A stretch of DNA of 11,049 bases from an uncultured Verrucomicrobiales bacterium (GTDB taxonomy: Bacteria > Verrucomicrobiota > Verrucomicrobiae > Limisphaerales > CANJSG01). Positions 4,147 to 11,049 of the stretch are shown here, piece by piece. The stretch's first letter is position 1, and each line of letters opens with the position of its first letter. The stretch lies in NCBI GenBank assembly GCA_946480965.1, contig CAMLMI010000137.1, positions 1-11,049 of the forward strand. The letters are read 5' to 3'. The notes under the pieces were generated by a model. It was not told where the DNA came from. It worked only from the letters and a program-made list of their open reading frames with translations, and did no database searches. The position numbers and the translations under genes were made by a program.

Positions 4147-6660
4147 ATGAACACCGCGTCGAGGACCCCGGACGGCCGCCCGGGTGCGCTTGCGAGCCGA
4201 GGCCACCGTCATTCCCCGGGTTTCCCAACTGGCCGATGGGCCTTGCCGGCACTGCTGCTCCCGGCCTTCCTGACGACCGCCGATCTCCGGGCCGAAGTCC
4301 CCGGCATCATCCACCACCAGGGCCGCCTCGCCATCCACGGCACCAATTTCAACGGCTCGGCGCAGTTCAAGTTCTCCCTCGTCGCCACCAATGGCCAGGG
4401 CGACACCGTGACGCTCTGGAGCCACAACGGCACCGGAACCGCCGGAGCCGAACCCGCCGCGCCCGCGCTGGCGCTGCCGGTGACGCACGGCGTCTTCTCC
4501 GTCGCGCTGGGCGACGTGTCGGTCGCGAACATGACCGCGCCGATCCCGGCCACGGTCTTCACCAATTCCGAGATCTGGCTCCGCGTCTGGGTCAATGACG
4601 GTGTCAATGGTTCCCAACCCCTTTCTCCGGACCGCCGCCTCGCTTCGGTCGGCTACGCGCTCGTGGCCGGCTCCGTGCTCGGCACCACGCCCGCTTCCAC
4701 CAACTTCACCGGTTCGCTCGCGGGCGACGTCACCGGCACCCAAGCCGCAACGGTCGTGGAAACGGTCGGCGGATTGTCCGCTGCGGACGTGGCTGCTGGC
4801 GCGACGCTGGCCAACGACGCCACCGCGCTGAACACGGCCGAGACGATTGTCCGCCGCGATGCGAACGGCGGCTTCTCCGCCGGAACCGTCACCGGCTCGT
4901 TCGTCGGCAACGCGGCGGGTTTGACCAATTTCCCGGCCGCCCAGCTCACCGGCACGGCGGCTTCGGCCACGAACTTCGTCGGCGGCCTCGTCGGCGATGT
5001 CGGCGGCACGCAGGCCTCGACCGTTGTCCTGACCGTCGGCGGCCAGGCCGCGACCAACATCGCCTCCGGCGCGGTGCTCGCGAACGCCGCCACTTCCCTC
5101 GCCACCAGCAACGCCATCGTGCGCCGCGACGCCGACGGGAACTTCGCCGCCGGTGTCGTCACCGGCACCTTTGTCGGCAACGGCCAGGCGCTGACCAACC
5201 TCACCGCCGTCAACCTCGTCGGCATCGCGCCCGCCGCGACCAACTTCACCGCCCCGCTCGTCGGCGACGTGGTCGGCGGACAGACCACCACCGAGGTGAA
5301 GACCGTGGCCGGGCTCGGCGCGACCAACGTGGCCGCCGGCGCGATCCTGGCCAATGCCGCCTCCAGCTCGAACGTGCTCGGGGCCATCGTCCGCCGCGAG
5401 GACTGCTACGGCGACTTCGAGGCCGGCACGGTCCGCGCGACCGCGTTCGTCGGCGACGGCTCGGGACTGACCAATCTCCCCACTTCCCCCTCCTCCTTCC
5501 TGGCACCATCCGGTTCGCTGCTGGTCTCGCTGCTGGAGGCCGATTCCTCCCTCATCTCCGCCGGCTATCGCCGCATGATGACCGTGCCCGCTCCCGGCTG
5601 GGTCAACGGCTCCTCCACCGGCGTGCCCTCGGCGCGGGCGGGCCACTCGACCGTCTGGACCGGCACCGAGATGATCGTCTGGGGCGGCAGCGGCAGCTCC
5701 GGCACGCCCTTGAACAGCGGCGGCGGCTACGCGGCCGACACGGACGCTTGGACGACGCTGACCACCGTCGGGGCACCCGCCGCCCGCAGCGGCCACACCA
5801 CCGTCTGGACCGGCACCGAGATGATCGTCTGGGGCGGCCAGGGCGGTTCCGGCAACCTCGGCACCGGTGGCCGCTACTCGCCGAACACGCTCTCCTGGAC
5901 GGGGCTTTCCACCACCGGCGCCCCCGAGGCCCGCCAAGGCCACGCCGCCGTCTGGACCGGCTCCGGGATGATCGTCTGGGGCGGGCTGAACATCGCCGGC
6001 CTGCGCAATGACGGAGCGATCTACGACCCCGCCAACAACACCTGGACCCCGCTGCCCACCGAAGGCGCGCCCGAAGGACGCCGCGGCGCGGTGGCCGTCT
6101 GGGGCGACAACCGCCTCATCGTCTGGGGCGGAGAGGGCGAGTCCGGCGATCTCGCCACCGGCGGCCAACTGCTCTTCACGAACGGCGTGCCCTCCGTGTG
6201 GACCCCGATCAACCCCACCAATGCCCCGGCCGCCCGCAGCGGCCATTCCGCCGTGTGGTTCGGCGACAAGATGTTCGTCTGGGGCGGCAAGAACGGCGGC
6301 GTGGTCTTCGGCGACGGCGCGGCCTACTGCGCGCACTGCGACACTTGGTTCCCCGTCTCCTCCACCAATGCCCCCTCGCCGCGTTTCGACGCCTCGATGA
6401 TCGCCACGACCACGGGCTTTGCCGTCTTCGCCGGGGCCAACAACGGCGGCGACCTGAACAACGGCGCCACCTACGACCCGGCCAACAACGAATGGCTGCC
6501 CCTTTCCACGCTCGGTTCCCCGCTCGCCCGTTCCGGTGGCGGCGGCGTCTGGACCGGCACGGAACTCCTCCTGTTCGGCGGCCGCTCGGGCGGCTCCGCC
6601 GTCGCTTCCCCGCAACGTCTCGTTCCCCAGCCCACCTGGTATTTCTATCGCAAGCTATGA
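4147..6660 (+). CDS. Exported fibre-repeat and Kelch-propeller protein
   Basis: An 837-residue secreted or surface protein of unknown role. A signal peptide with a long polar n-region and a hydrophobic core WALPALLLPAF (31-41) ends near LRA-E (49/50). Residues about 52-180 are a module starting GIIHHQGRL and ending in RRLASVGYALVAGS, also found in the tail-collar gene of this cluster. Three repeats of exactly 90 residues start at 185, 275 and 365. Each has a GDVxGxQ strand, a VAAGAxLANxA strand, an IVRRDA(D/N)G core and a GNxxxLTN end. Seven Kelch-like blades of 49-52 residues follow, with GHxxVWTGTEMIVWGG cores; the WGG-type strands begin at 509, 559, 608, 657, 709, 758 and 807. A Kelch propeller suggests ligand or partner binding, and the repeats suggest a stalk. 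GTG 4129 is a possible earlier start. The stop overlaps the next start as ATGA. Confidence 0.85.
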   Translation: MNTASRTPDGRPGALASRGHRHSPGFPTGRWALPALLLPAFLTTADLRAEVPGIIHHQGRLAIHGTNFNGSAQFKFSLVATNGQGDTVTLWSHNGTGTAGAEPAAPALALPVTHGVFSVALGDVSVANMTAPIPATVFTNSEIWLRVWVNDGVNGSQPLSPDRRLASVGYALVAGSVLGTTPASTNFTGSLAGDVTGTQAATVVETVGGLSAADVAAGATLANDATALNTAETIVRRDANGGFSAGTVTGSFVGNAAGLTNFPAAQLTGTAASATNFVGGLVGDVGGTQASTVVLTVGGQAATNIASGAVLANAATSLATSNAIVRRDADGNFAAGVVTGTFVGNGQALTNLTAVNLVGIAPAATNFTAPLVGDVVGGQTTTEVKTVAGLGATNVAAGAILANAASSSNVLGAIVRREDCYGDFEAGTVRATAFVGDGSGLTNLPTSPSSFLAPSGSLLVSLLEADSSLISAGYRRMMTVPAPGWVNGSSTGVPSARAGHSTVWTGTEMIVWGGSGSSGTPLNSGGGYAADTDAWTTLTTVGAPAARSGHTTVWTGTEMIVWGGQGGSGNLGTGGRYSPNTLSWTGLSTTGAPEARQGHAAVWTGSGMIVWGGLNIAGLRNDGAIYDPANNTWTPLPTEGAPEGRRGAVAVWGDNRLIVWGGEGESGDLATGGQLLFTNGVPSVWTPINPTNAPAARSGHSAVWFGDKMFVWGGKNGGVVFGDGAAYCAHCDTWFPVSSTNAPSPRFDASMIATTTGFAVFAGANNGGDLNNGATYDPANNEWLPLSTLGSPLARSGGGGVWTGTELLLFGGRSGGSAVASPQRLVPQPTWYFYRKL
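4699..5490 (+). repeat. Three in-frame repeats with a 270-bp period
   Basis: Repeat units begin at 4699, 4969 and 5239, exactly 270 bp (90 codons) apart. The third unit is slightly shorter and more divergent; it contains EDCYGDFEAG where the others read DANGGFSAG or DADGNFAAG. The DNA has diverged between copies while the protein pattern is kept, which points to an old internal duplication under selection for length, not a recent tandem expansion. Confidence 0.85.
5650..5838 (+). repeat. Identical 39-bp stretch in adjacent propeller blades
   Basis: Positions 5650-5688 and 5800-5838 are identical over 39 bp and lie exactly 150 bp (50 codons) apart. They encode the TVWTGTEMIVWGG strand of blades 1 and 2. 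Identity at the nucleotide level, including wobble positions, suggests recent gene conversion or duplication between these two blades, since the other blades have drifted. Confidence 0.85.
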
Positions 6661-8465
6661 AGAGGCCTCTCCGCATCCTCCCCCTCGTCCTCGGCGCGCT
6701 CCTCGCCGCCGTCGGCTCCGCCCGAGCCCAGTGGACCACCCAGTCCATCGCGCTCAAGGCCGGTTGGAACGCCGTGTTCCTGCACGTTGACGCGTCGCAC
6801 GACACGCTGGCGAACCTGGTCGCGGCCGACGTGAACAACCCCATCACCGAGGTTTGGCTCTGGGCCCCGCCCGCCGCCACCCTCCAGTTCGTCCAGAGCC
6901 CGCAGCAGCCCGTGGACACCAGCAGCCAATGGATGAGCTGGAAGCGCAACGCCATGGGGGCCTCGCTCCTCCAGCGGCCCATCGGCAATGCCGCCTACCT
7001 CGTCCACGTCTCGACCAACGTCGCGAACTACACCTGGACGATCAAAGGCAAGCCCGTGCCGCCGCACTACGAGTGGAGCACGAGCGGTTTGAACCTCATC
7101 GGCGTGCCCAGCCACCCCTCCACCCCGCCGACCTTCGAGTCCTTTTTCGCCAACGCGCCCGAGCTCCAGCAGAACGCCGAGGTTTACCACTACCCCGGCG
7201 GCCCGCTCGGCGCCGGCAATCCCGCGCGCCTCTACACCCTGCGCACCACGCCCATCCCGCGTGGCAAGGCGTTCTGGATCCGCTCCGGCAACGTCTTCAA
7301 CCGCTACTTCGCCCCGTTCGAGACCGTGTTGAACAACCCCAAGGGCCTTGAGTTCTCGGACTCGCTCGGTGTCGTCAGCTTCCGCCTGCGCAACCTCGCC
7401 CTGACCAACGTCACCGTCACTCTGGGCCTCCACGCCTCCGCCACGCCGCCCGCCGGCCAGTCGAACATCGTGGCCGTGCCGCCGCTGCTCGTCCGCGGAC
7501 CGCTCAACACCACCAACCTCACCTATACCTACACGCCCCTTGCCGAGAACGGCACCCATAGCTGGACCCTCGCGGCCAAGGGCCAGCCCGGAGCGGACGT
7601 CGAGGTCGTCCTCGCGCTGAACCGCTCCGCGATGTCCGGCAACGTCGGCGCGCTCTACGCCGCGCTCATCCGGTTGAACGACTCCTTCGGCCATTCGCAG
7701 GTCGAGCTCCCCGTGTCCGCCACCGTCGCCTCCGAAGCCGGCCTCTGGATCGGCAGCGCGGTCATCACCCACGTGCGCGAGTCGCTGAAGACCTACGAGC
7801 AGGGCCCCTCCGGCACCGTGATCTCGACCAACGGCGAATACGTCGTCGCCGGCACCAGCACGAACCTCGGCGCGGTGCCCAAGAGCTTCCCGCTCCGCCT
7901 CATCGTCCACAACCCCGAGCCCGGCGGCCACGCCCAGCTCATGCAGCGCGTCTATCTCGGCCTGAATCCCCAGACCAACTACGTCGTCGCCACCCGCGAA
8001 TCGGCGCTCGACACCGACCATCTCGACAAGGCCCGCCGCGTCAGCGCCAGCCACCTGCCCTTCACCGCCACGAACGAGACCTGGGCCTTCAACGGCACCC
8101 TCGGCGGCCAGCCCACCCTGACCACCTCGGTCGTGCTGGACTTCAACGACCAGGAGTCGAACCCCTTCCTCCACACCTACCACCCGGACCACGACGGCCT
8201 GGACGGCTCGTTCCTCAACGAGCTGCCGCGCGGTTCGGAATCCTACAGCGTCCGACGCGACATCACGCTCCACGTGGTCCCGCCGGGCGACGGCGTGGGC
8301 AATCTCAACGCCGGGGGCCAGACCCTCGCCGGCACCTATTCCGAAACCGTCACCGTCCTCGGCCTGCAGCGCGGGGGCGGCCAGAACGACTCCCGCTCCT
8401 ACGAGATCCAGGGCGTCTTCAGCCTCAACCGCGTCTCCGCCACCCCCGTCCTGACCCGTCCTTAA
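6657..8465 (+). CDS. Exported protein of unknown function (GWNAVFLHV type)
   Basis: A 602-residue protein with a clear signal peptide: basic MKRPLR, hydrophobic core to about 20, cleavage after SARA (A24). The mature start reads QWTTQSIALKAGWNAVFLHV. I recall this kind of beginning, with a tryptophan-rich EVWLWAPP strand after it (65-72), from Verrucomicrobiota hypothetical proteins. Later segments look like repeated beta domains: GLWIGSAVITHV near 362, LRLIVHNPEPGG near 413, and SNPFLHTYHPDHDGLD from about 501, a histidine- and aspartate-rich motif that could bind metal. The end YEIQGVFSLNRVS looks like a final beta strand pair. No enzyme motif or membrane anchor is visible. ATG 6657 overlaps the preceding TGA (ATGA), so translation is probably coupled to the propeller gene. 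The frame continues open upstream inside that gene, but the signal peptide fixes this start. Confidence 0.85.
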   Translation: MKRPLRILPLVLGALLAAVGSARAQWTTQSIALKAGWNAVFLHVDASHDTLANLVAADVNNPITEVWLWAPPAATLQFVQSPQQPVDTSSQWMSWKRNAMGASLLQRPIGNAAYLVHVSTNVANYTWTIKGKPVPPHYEWSTSGLNLIGVPSHPSTPPTFESFFANAPELQQNAEVYHYPGGPLGAGNPARLYTLRTTPIPRGKAFWIRSGNVFNRYFAPFETVLNNPKGLEFSDSLGVVSFRLRNLALTNVTVTLGLHASATPPAGQSNIVAVPPLLVRGPLNTTNLTYTYTPLAENGTHSWTLAAKGQPGADVEVVLALNRSAMSGNVGALYAALIRLNDSFGHSQVELPVSATVASEAGLWIGSAVITHVRESLKTYEQGPSGTVISTNGEYVVAGTSTNLGAVPKSFPLRLIVHNPEPGGHAQLMQRVYLGLNPQTNYVVATRESALDTDHLDKARRVSASHLPFTATNETWAFNGTLGGQPTLTTSVVLDFNDQESNPFLHTYHPDHDGLDGSFLNELPRGSESYSVRRDITLHVVPPGDGVGNLNAGGQTLAGTYSETVTVLGLQRGGGQNDSRSYEIQGVFSLNRVSATPVLTRP

Positions 8466-8515
8466 AACCATCCTTCGTCCAACCCGTCCTTTTTAGATCC
8501 AAGATCCACACCGCC
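8466..8515 (+). other. Short intergenic spacer
   Basis: A 50-bp gap between two exported-protein genes. ACCCGTCCTT occurs at 8454-8463, across the stop codon, and again at 8482-8491. A run of five T (8490-8494) follows the second copy, but no stem precedes it, so I do not call a terminator. Read-through into the next gene is likely. Confidence 0.4.
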
Positions 8516-9688
8516 ATGAAAACGTTCCGCAACCTGTTCCGCTCCCTGACCCTCGCCGCCCTCGGCCTGGCCCTCCTCGGCACCGACCTCCGGGCCGCCA
8601 ACGGCCGTCCCCCGGAAAAGATGTCCTACCAGAGCTATCTGGTGGACGCGAACGGCCTGCCGCTCGGCAACAACGGCCCGAAGAACTACGACGTGATCTT
8701 CCGCATCTACAACGACCAGTCGGCCACCGCCGCCGGCAACCGCGTGTGGAGCGAGCAGCAGACCATCACCGTGGACAACGGCTACTTCAGCATCCTGCTC
8801 GGCGAGGGCAACGCCTACGCCAGCGAGGCGCGCCCGCCCCTCTCCAGCGTGTTCACGAACATGGCCGACGCTTCCGACCGCTTCATTGAAATGACGGTCA
8901 AGGGCATCGGCGCCGGCGGCACGGACTCCACCATCGCCCCGCGCGTCCGCCTCCTGCCCGCCGCCTACGCCTACCTCGCCACCACCGCCGTCAACGCCAA
9001 CAACCTCGTCAACTCCAGCCACGGCACCGTGGTCAACGTCAGCGGCAGCAACGTCGGCATCAACCAGGGCAACCCCGGCGCGAACCTCGACGTGAACGGC
9101 ACCTTCAAGGCCAATTCCGCCACCATCGGCGGCAACCTCGCCGCCGGTTCCTTCACCACTGCGGGCGGACTCACCGCTTCCGGCACGGTCACCGCCGGCA
9201 ACCTCACCACCTCCGGAACGCTCACCGCCCCGACCGTCAACTCCTCGGGCACCGTTACGGCCAGCAAGTTCGTCGGCGACGGCACCATCCCCGTCGGCGG
9301 CATCATCCTCTGGTCCGGCACAGTTGGAAACATCCCCAGCGGCTGGGCCCTCTGCAACGGCAGCACGGTCAACGGCCAGCTCACCCCCGACCTCCGTAGC
9401 CGCTTCGTCGTCGGTGCCGGCAGCACCTACAGCCCCGGCAACACCGGCGGCAACGACCAGATCACCCTCACCGTCGCCCAGCTCCCGCCCCACAGCCACG
9501 GCTTCAAGGACGGCTACTATGCGGAAAACCAAGGCTTGGGCCAGAAGGTGGCCGGGTCGGACGAGGGCCGGGACTTCGACAACGACGTCTACGAGCGCAA
9601 CTCGACCACGTCGAACACTGGCTCCGGTGCCGCCATCGACATCCGCCCCCGCTACTACGCCCTTGCCTACATCATGCGCGTGCGTTGA
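8516..9688 (+). CDS. Exported protein with phage tail-collar-like C-terminus
   Basis: A 390-residue protein. Its signal peptide (MKTFRNLFR, hydrophobic 11-22, cleavage near DLRA-A at 27/28) shows it is secreted through the membrane, unlike true phage tail fibres. Residues about 35-158 form the module seen in the propeller protein: SYQSYLVDANGLPL, a VWSEQQTITVDNGYFSILLG strand pair and PRVRLLPAAYAYLA. Residues about 195-255 are a Ser/Thr/Gly-rich run with repeated TxxGxLTA(S/G)GT units, typical of a trimeric fibre shaft. Residues about 258-390 match the tail-collar or short-tail-fibre type: IPVGGIILWSG, IPSGWALCNGS, TPDLRSRFVVGAG, QLPPHSHGF and the end RPRYYALAYIMRV. The His-x-His in PPHSH is the usual trimer-tip signature. 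It follows the previous gene by 50 bp without a Shine-Dalgarno. It may be the tip of a surface fibre. Confidence 0.88.
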   Translation: MKTFRNLFRSLTLAALGLALLGTDLRAANGRPPEKMSYQSYLVDANGLPLGNNGPKNYDVIFRIYNDQSATAAGNRVWSEQQTITVDNGYFSILLGEGNAYASEARPPLSSVFTNMADASDRFIEMTVKGIGAGGTDSTIAPRVRLLPAAYAYLATTAVNANNLVNSSHGTVVNVSGSNVGINQGNPGANLDVNGTFKANSATIGGNLAAGSFTTAGGLTASGTVTAGNLTTSGTLTAPTVNSSGTVTASKFVGDGTIPVGGIILWSGTVGNIPSGWALCNGSTVNGQLTPDLRSRFVVGAGSTYSPGNTGGNDQITLTVAQLPPHSHGFKDGYYAENQGLGQKVAGSDEGRDFDNDVYERNSTTSNTGSGAAIDIRPRYYALAYIMRVR

Positions 9689-9733
9689 TCCCGGCCGAAA
9701 CGTCGTCGTCCACCTCGACCCCACTCTCGGCTT

Positions 9734-11049
9734 ATGAGAATCACACGAAAACTCGGGCTCCTTGCCGGCTGGTTGCTGGCAGGCACGGGTCTGCTACGCG
9801 CGGCGGAAAGCCTGCCGCTCGAGCTGCGGCAAAACTCCACGCCGCACAACTACCAGTCCCTGCGCGGCGTCCCCATCTCCGCCACTCCCGGCTCCCCTGT
9901 CGGCTCCGACGGACGGATGCCCACAGGCCTCAACGGATCGGGCAGCTACACCACGCCCACCATCGGCCAGTTCCAGGGCTTCGGCCCGTTCAGCGGCGGA
10001 GCCTCCGCCACGAACAAGACGCTGCTCAAGAACGCGGGCGGACTGGACGGCACCCACTCCTTTAACGCCGCCATCGCCGACGCCATGCAGTTGCCCTCCG
10101 CCAAGACCGCGGGCAACGGCCGCATGATCCAGCGCCGGGTCACGGTGGGCGCGCCGTTCCTCGGCCGCCAAACCTCGCTCTCCTTCGGCTCCATCGTCTC
10201 GGTGCCCATCACCGACGAGAAGGGCACGCTGCTCTCCGGGGTTTCCGCCGCAAGCTACTGGATTCCCGAGCCCTACGGCGTCGAATCCGGCCTGGACTCC
10301 GGCTTCTACTGGAGCCCCCACGCGCGGAAAGTCTTCGCCATCCAGTCCGGCCCCATCCGCATCACCTGGCGCAAGTCCGCCCCCTACACCGCCGCCACCG
10401 TTCCGACGTCCTATGTGAACCCCGGAGGACCGGTCAGCTTCGAGACCAACGGCACCAGCATCTATCTGCTCTACACCGATTCGCTCGTCGTCTCCGGCAG
10501 CTCGGTGAAGCCCGCCAAGAAGATGTATTGGACCGAGCGCGAATACCGCCTGCTCGGCAAGCCCGTCTCCATCCCGCCCGCCCGCATCGGCGGCGTGAAC
10601 ATCGTTTACAACAACAACTTCCCCCGCACCGTGGAGCAGGAATACCGCGGCCCGGGCTACACCAGCCCGACCGAAGGGAACGAAAACGAGACCCTCTCCG
10701 AGCTGCGCACCCTCTGGTATGACCAGACCCAGGGCTTCCTCTACGCCTACAACCTCGAGGGCCGCGTCTTCGTCGAGTTGCTCGGCGACGCCAATGCCGA
10801 CGGCCAGACCCGCCAGCACCTCGGCTTCGAGCTGGTGGACGTCATCCAGCAGCCCAGCCCGGCCGACGTCTCCATCGAGCTCGGCGAGCGCATCGTCCCG
10901 CCCTTCGGCTCGGCCGACGACCTGACGCCCGACCCCATCCTCCAGGCCGGCAGCCCGCAGTTCGGCTTCAAACACGTCGTCGTCGGCAACAACCGTCAGA
11001 ACCTCTACGCCCAGATCGAGACCCGCAGCCTGAACGACTACCTCGTGCA
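9734..11049 (+). CDS. Large exported protein, 3' end beyond the window
   Basis: An open frame from ATG 9734 runs without a stop to the window edge: 438 complete codons plus two bases. Codon use is like its neighbours. The signal peptide is clear: MRITRK, hydrophobic core LGLLAGWLLAGTGLL, cleavage near LRA-A (23/24). The mature part has no domain I can name with certainty. Visible segments are RIGGVNIVYNNNFPRTVEQE, TLWYDQTQGFLYAYNLEGRV and a DANADG sequence (352-357) that has the spacing of a calcium-binding DxNxDG loop, as in dockerin or thrombospondin type 3 repeats. The pattern recalls very long repeat-rich exported proteins of Verrucomicrobiota. It starts 45 bp after the tail-collar gene, with no Shine-Dalgarno, and is probably the fourth gene of the same operon. 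Total length and C-terminal sorting signals cannot be seen. Confidence 0.82.
   Translation, partial: MRITRKLGLLAGWLLAGTGLLRAAESLPLELRQNSTPHNYQSLRGVPISATPGSPVGSDGRMPTGLNGSGSYTTPTIGQFQGFGPFSGGASATNKTLLKNAGGLDGTHSFNAAIADAMQLPSAKTAGNGRMIQRRVTVGAPFLGRQTSLSFGSIVSVPITDEKGTLLSGVSAASYWIPEPYGVESGLDSGFYWSPHARKVFAIQSGPIRITWRKSAPYTAATVPTSYVNPGGPVSFETNGTSIYLLYTDSLVVSGSSVKPAKKMYWTEREYRLLGKPVSIPPARIGGVNIVYNNNFPRTVEQEYRGPGYTSPTEGNENETLSELRTLWYDQTQGFLYAYNLEGRVFVELLGDANADGQTRQHLGFELVDVIQQPSPADVSIELGERIVPPFGSADDLTPDPILQAGSPQFGFKHVVVGNNRQNLYAQIETRSLNDYLV

Larger units (their letters stand above)
4147..11049 (+). other. Probable four-gene operon for exported proteins
   Basis: Four co-directional genes are spaced by a 4-bp overlap, 50 bp and 45 bp, with no terminator-like hairpin between them. 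Every product begins with a signal peptide, and two share an N-terminal module. This supports one transcript and a joint job outside the cytoplasmic membrane. The operon continues past the window, so export or anchoring partners may lie downstream. Confidence 0.65.

Noticed and set aside
3787..4154. Two short minus-strand frames in the leader before the propeller gene
   Set aside because: They show no domain, Shine-Dalgarno or composition that supports coding; the region is better read as a regulatory leader.
4699..5490. Possible CRISPR-like periodicity
   Set aside because: The 270-bp period is in frame and protein-level, without short identical repeats separated by unique spacers.
4108..6615. 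Open frame of 835 codons on the minus strand opposite the propeller gene
   Set aside because: The translation is Gly/Ala/Arg/Asp-rich low-complexity sequence with no domains or signal, typical of the antisense of a GC-rich gene. The plus frame has a signal peptide, repeats and Kelch motifs.
6645..8471. Open frame of 608 codons on the minus strand opposite the unknown exported protein
   Set aside because: It is a low-complexity antisense shadow. The plus frame has a good signal peptide and an ATGA overlap with its neighbour.
8490..8494. T-run as a terminator between exported genes
   Set aside because: No GC-rich stem precedes it.
8462..9724. Open frame of 420 codons on the minus strand opposite the tail-collar gene
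   Set aside because: It is a Gly/Ala/Val/Asp-rich shadow with no domain. The opposite strand has a recognisable domain series.
9794..10975. Open frame of 393 codons on the minus strand near the right edge
   Set aside because: It is antisense to the plus-strand frame from 9734, which has a signal peptide and stays open to the edge.

Overview
The window looks like a high-GC (roughly two-thirds G+C) chromosome segment from a free-living bacterium. The best fit is Verrucomicrobiota or a relative in the PVC group. Two things point there: exported proteins with a GWNAVFLHV-type start and an FLHTYHPDHD motif, which I recall from that phylum, and a block of dispersed hairpin repeats. This assignment is by pattern memory, not by a search.

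Layout. (1) Positions 1-361 hold no gene. They are a mosaic of inverted repeats, a train of small hairpins and a triplicated 10-bp unit that runs up to the stop codon of the first gene. (2) Positions 362-2249, minus strand, hold a two-gene sugar-catabolic unit: a xylose isomerase-like TIM-barrel enzyme followed 10 bp later by a class I aldolase of the DeoC/LacD/LsrF fold. (3) A 120-bp divergent spacer separates it from an AraC-family regulator (2370-3284, plus), the obvious candidate regulator of the pair. (4) Between the convergent AraC and ndk genes lie a 21-bp perfect foldback that includes the AraC stop codon, an intrinsic terminator for ndk and a 14-bp palindrome. (5) ndk (nucleoside diphosphate kinase) is at 3383-3808, minus. 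(6) After a 338-bp, locally AT-rich leader, four tightly packed plus-strand genes, all encoding proteins with signal peptides, run from 4147 past the right edge.

The exported cluster is the most interesting part. Gene 1 is a fibre-plus-propeller protein: a QGRL-type N-terminal module, three repeats of exactly 90 residues and a seven-bladed Kelch-like propeller. Gene 2 overlaps it by ATGA and encodes a 602-residue exported protein of unknown function. Gene 3 carries the same kind of N-terminal module as gene 1, a low-complexity fibre segment and a phage tail-collar-like C-terminal domain. Gene 4 is a long exported protein, open for at least 438 codons and cut by the window end. Shared modules, co-direction and short spacers suggest that the four products work together outside the cytoplasmic membrane, perhaps as a surface or envelope fibre or adhesin system. 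That role is inference; nothing in the sequence proves it.

Recognisable Shine-Dalgarno sequences are almost absent. The one good example sits before an in-frame GTG at 4129, slightly upstream of the annotated ATG of the first exported gene.
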